Position numbers and translations under genes: made by a program. This document shows positions 11,947 through 13,292 of a DNA stretch of 13,292 nt, one piece after another (position 1 is the stretch's first letter; each line of letters begins with the position of its first letter). Source of the DNA: Rhizobacter sp. (GTDB lineage: Bacteria; Pseudomonadota; Gammaproteobacteria; Burkholderiales; Burkholderiaceae_C); assembly GCA_014380155.1 (NCBI GenBank), contig JACMKJ010000273.1:1-13292 (forward strand), in the 5' to 3' direction. A model generated the notes under the pieces. That model had not been told where the DNA came from, ran no database searches, and was given only the letters and a program-made list of their open reading frames with translations.

Positions 11947-13292
11947 TCACAAACCATACGCCAAGCGCACCAGGCTCAGGGGGTGCGCAAGGGTGGCGGT
12001 GGGTGAGCCCTGTTGTTGCATGCCCTGTGCGATGTGGTGCCCCGCGAGCTGGCAGTCTGAGCTGATGTAGTCGGGCTCATCTTTCGCCATCAGCTTGAAC
12101 ACCGGCTTGCCGATCTTCATGGCAACGGGGTGCGTGGGTGTCTTCACGCCGTAGGTGCCGGCGTGGCCCGAACAGCGCTCCACGGTGTTGAGCTGCACGG
12201 TCACGGCCGCGCCAATGAGCTTGAACATCTCTTCGGTCTTCTTGCCGATCTTCTGCACCCGGCCGTGGCAGGGGATGTGGTAACTCACCTTGCCGAGGTC
12301 TTGCTTGAAATCGGTCTTGAGCAGGCCGTCTTTGTGGCGCGCGATCAGGTACTCGAAGGGGTCGTACATCGCCTCCTGCACCGCAGCCACATCGGCGTCG
12401 CCAGGGAACATCAGCGGCAGCTCCTGCTTGTACATCAGCGTGCAGCTCGGTATGGCACTCAGAATCGCGTAACCCTCTTTCGCGTAACGCGCGAGCACGG
12501 GGATGTTGGCCTCTTTGTGCCTGGCCACTTCATCCAGGTCGCCCAGCTCCAGCTTGGGCATGCCGCAGCAGCTTTCTTTCTCCACGATCTCGTAGGGAAT
12601 GGCGTTGTGCTCGAGCACCTTGATCAGGTCGTGGCCGATGCCGGGCTCGTTGTAGTTGACGTAGCAGGTGGCATAGATCGCCACCTTGCCCGGCGTGCGC
12701 TCGCCGTTTTTCACCTCGGTGGCGTGGCCCGTCTTGTCGGCGCTCCAGCGAAAGCGCTTGGTCGCCAGATCGGGCAGCCAGGCGTCGGGGTGCACACCCA
12801 GCGTCTTGTCCAAGACCTTGCGCATCGGCTTGGTCTTGTTCAGCGCATTGGCCACCTGCACGACGACGGGGATGCCGGCAAACTGGCCGTGCACGTCGGT
12901 CGAGGCCAGAAACTTCTCGCCGGTGCCGACCTCGCCCTTCTTGAACTTGATCGCCTTGGCCCGCAGCATGGTGTGCGGGAAATCCAGGTTCCACGGGTGC
13001 GGCGGCACGTAAGGGCACTTGGTCATGTAGCAGAGGTCGCACAGGTAGCACTGATCGACGACCTTCCAGTAGTCGGCCTTGGCCACACCGTCGACCTCTT
13101 GTGTGCTGCTCTCGTCGACCAGATCGAAGAGCGTGGGGAACGACTGGCACAGGCTCACGCAGCGGCGGCAGCCATGGCAGATGTCGAAGATGCGCTCCAT
13201 CTCGTGGAGGCACTTGTCTTCGTCGTAGAACTCGGGGTTCTTCCAGTCCAACGCGTGGCGCGTAGGCGCTTCCAAGTTGCCTTCACGAGTCA
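11947..13292 (-). CDS. Fe-S/CCG-domain oxidoreductase, GlpC/HdrD-like (5' end at window edge)
   Basis: This is a cytoplasmic electron-transfer protein of about 448 residues. Two ferredoxin-like cluster motifs lie near the N-terminus: CHGCRRCVSLC (Cys39, 42, 45, 49) and CYLCDLCYMTKCP (Cys82, 85, 88, 93), both suited to [4Fe-4S] clusters. Two CCG-type domains follow: Cys210 with CCG at 242-244, and Cys342 with CSG at 374-376. These are found in GlpC, GlcF and HdrB/D subunits. Numbering assumes a start codon one base outside the window: the frame continues upstream of the TTG at 13275 as TREGN, and the minus-strand bases at 13292-13291 are TG, completing an NTG start at 13293. Beginning at the TTG would lose this N-terminus, and TTG has no ribosome site. 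The operon partner is DUF3501. The physiological donor and acceptor are unknown. Confidence 0.88.
   Translation of the reverse strand, partial: TREGNLEAPTRHALDWKNPEFYDEDKCLHEMERIFDICHGCRRCVSLCQSFPTLFDLVDESSTQEVDGVAKADYWKVVDQCYLCDLCYMTKCPYVPPHPWNLDFPHTMLRAKAIKFKKGEVGTGEKFLASTDVHGQFAGIPVVVQVANALNKTKPMRKVLDKTLGVHPDAWLPDLATKRFRWSADKTGHATEVKNGERTPGKVAIYATCYVNYNEPGIGHDLIKVLEHNAIPYEIVEKESCCGMPKLELGDLDEVARHKEANIPVLARYAKEGYAILSAIPSCTLMYKQELPLMFPGDADVAAVQEAMYDPFEYLIARHKDGLLKTDFKQDLGKVSYHIPCHGRVQKIGKKTEEMFKLIGAAVTVQLNTVERCSGHAGTYGVKTPTHPVAMKIGKPVFKLMAKDEPDYISSDCQLAGHHIAQGMQQQGSPTATLAHPLSLVRLAYGL

Noticed and set aside
13273..13275. TTG as the start of the Fe-S protein
   Set aside because: The frame continues five codons upstream (TREGN) to an NTG that straddles the window edge. 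The TTG has no ribosome site.
1..13292. CRISPR array, tRNA, rRNA, transposase or phage genes
   Set aside because: No regularly spaced direct repeats, no cloverleaf or rRNA-like stretch and no transposase or integrase frame was recognised on either strand.

Overview
The window is high-GC DNA with strong G/C preference at third codon positions. It looks chromosomal and most like a betaproteobacterium of the Burkholderiales (Leptothrix/Rubrivivax/Rhizobacter-type relatives). The clues are the protein families, the palindromic intergenic repeat built on CCCGCGAAGGCGGG, and the GACGCAAAG-type inverted repeat. The assignment is an inference from style; there is no rRNA or marker gene here.

Left part (1-2302). 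A repeat-rich, apparently gene-free edge (1-300) is followed by three minus-strand genes: a four-helix membrane protein of unknown function (301-834), a six-Asp-box BNR/beta-propeller protein (951-2027), and a MoaD/ThiS-type ubiquitin-fold protein ending in Gly-Gly (2033-2302). The last two form a tight pair. A divergent RarD-type EamA transporter (2418-3293) follows on the plus strand.

Centre (3382-10732). This is the notable part: nine plus-strand genes in one run, each start overlapping or touching the previous stop (11-nt, ATGA, TGATG or TAGATG junctions). In order they encode a DarA-like flavodoxin-fold enzyme with a C-terminal membrane helix, a DarB-like KAS III ketosynthase, a small conserved-looking protein with a degenerate helix-turn-helix-like C-terminus, a BtrH_N-type acyltransferase, an ABC exporter ATPase, its ABC-2 permease, an acyl carrier protein, a beta-ketoacyl synthase whose usual first catalytic His appears to be Gln, and a short chain-length-factor-like ketosynthase homologue. 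Together this looks like a biosynthesis-and-export operon for a dialkylresorcinol or cyclohexanedione-type lipid. The carrier protein and KS/CLF pair would supply acyl chains, DarB and DarA would join and aromatise two chains, BtrH-like chemistry could move an acyl group from the carrier protein to an acceptor, and the ABC pair would export the product. No ketoreductase, dehydratase, adenylation enzyme, thioesterase or phosphopantetheinyl transferase is present, so other loci or primary metabolism must complete the pathway.

Right part (10736-13292). All genes are on the minus strand: a BON-domain lipoprotein convergent with the cluster (3 bp between stop codons), a DUF3501 protein, and a GlpC/HdrD-like Fe-S/CCG-domain protein whose start codon straddles the right edge (only its last two bases lie inside). 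The last two form an operon.
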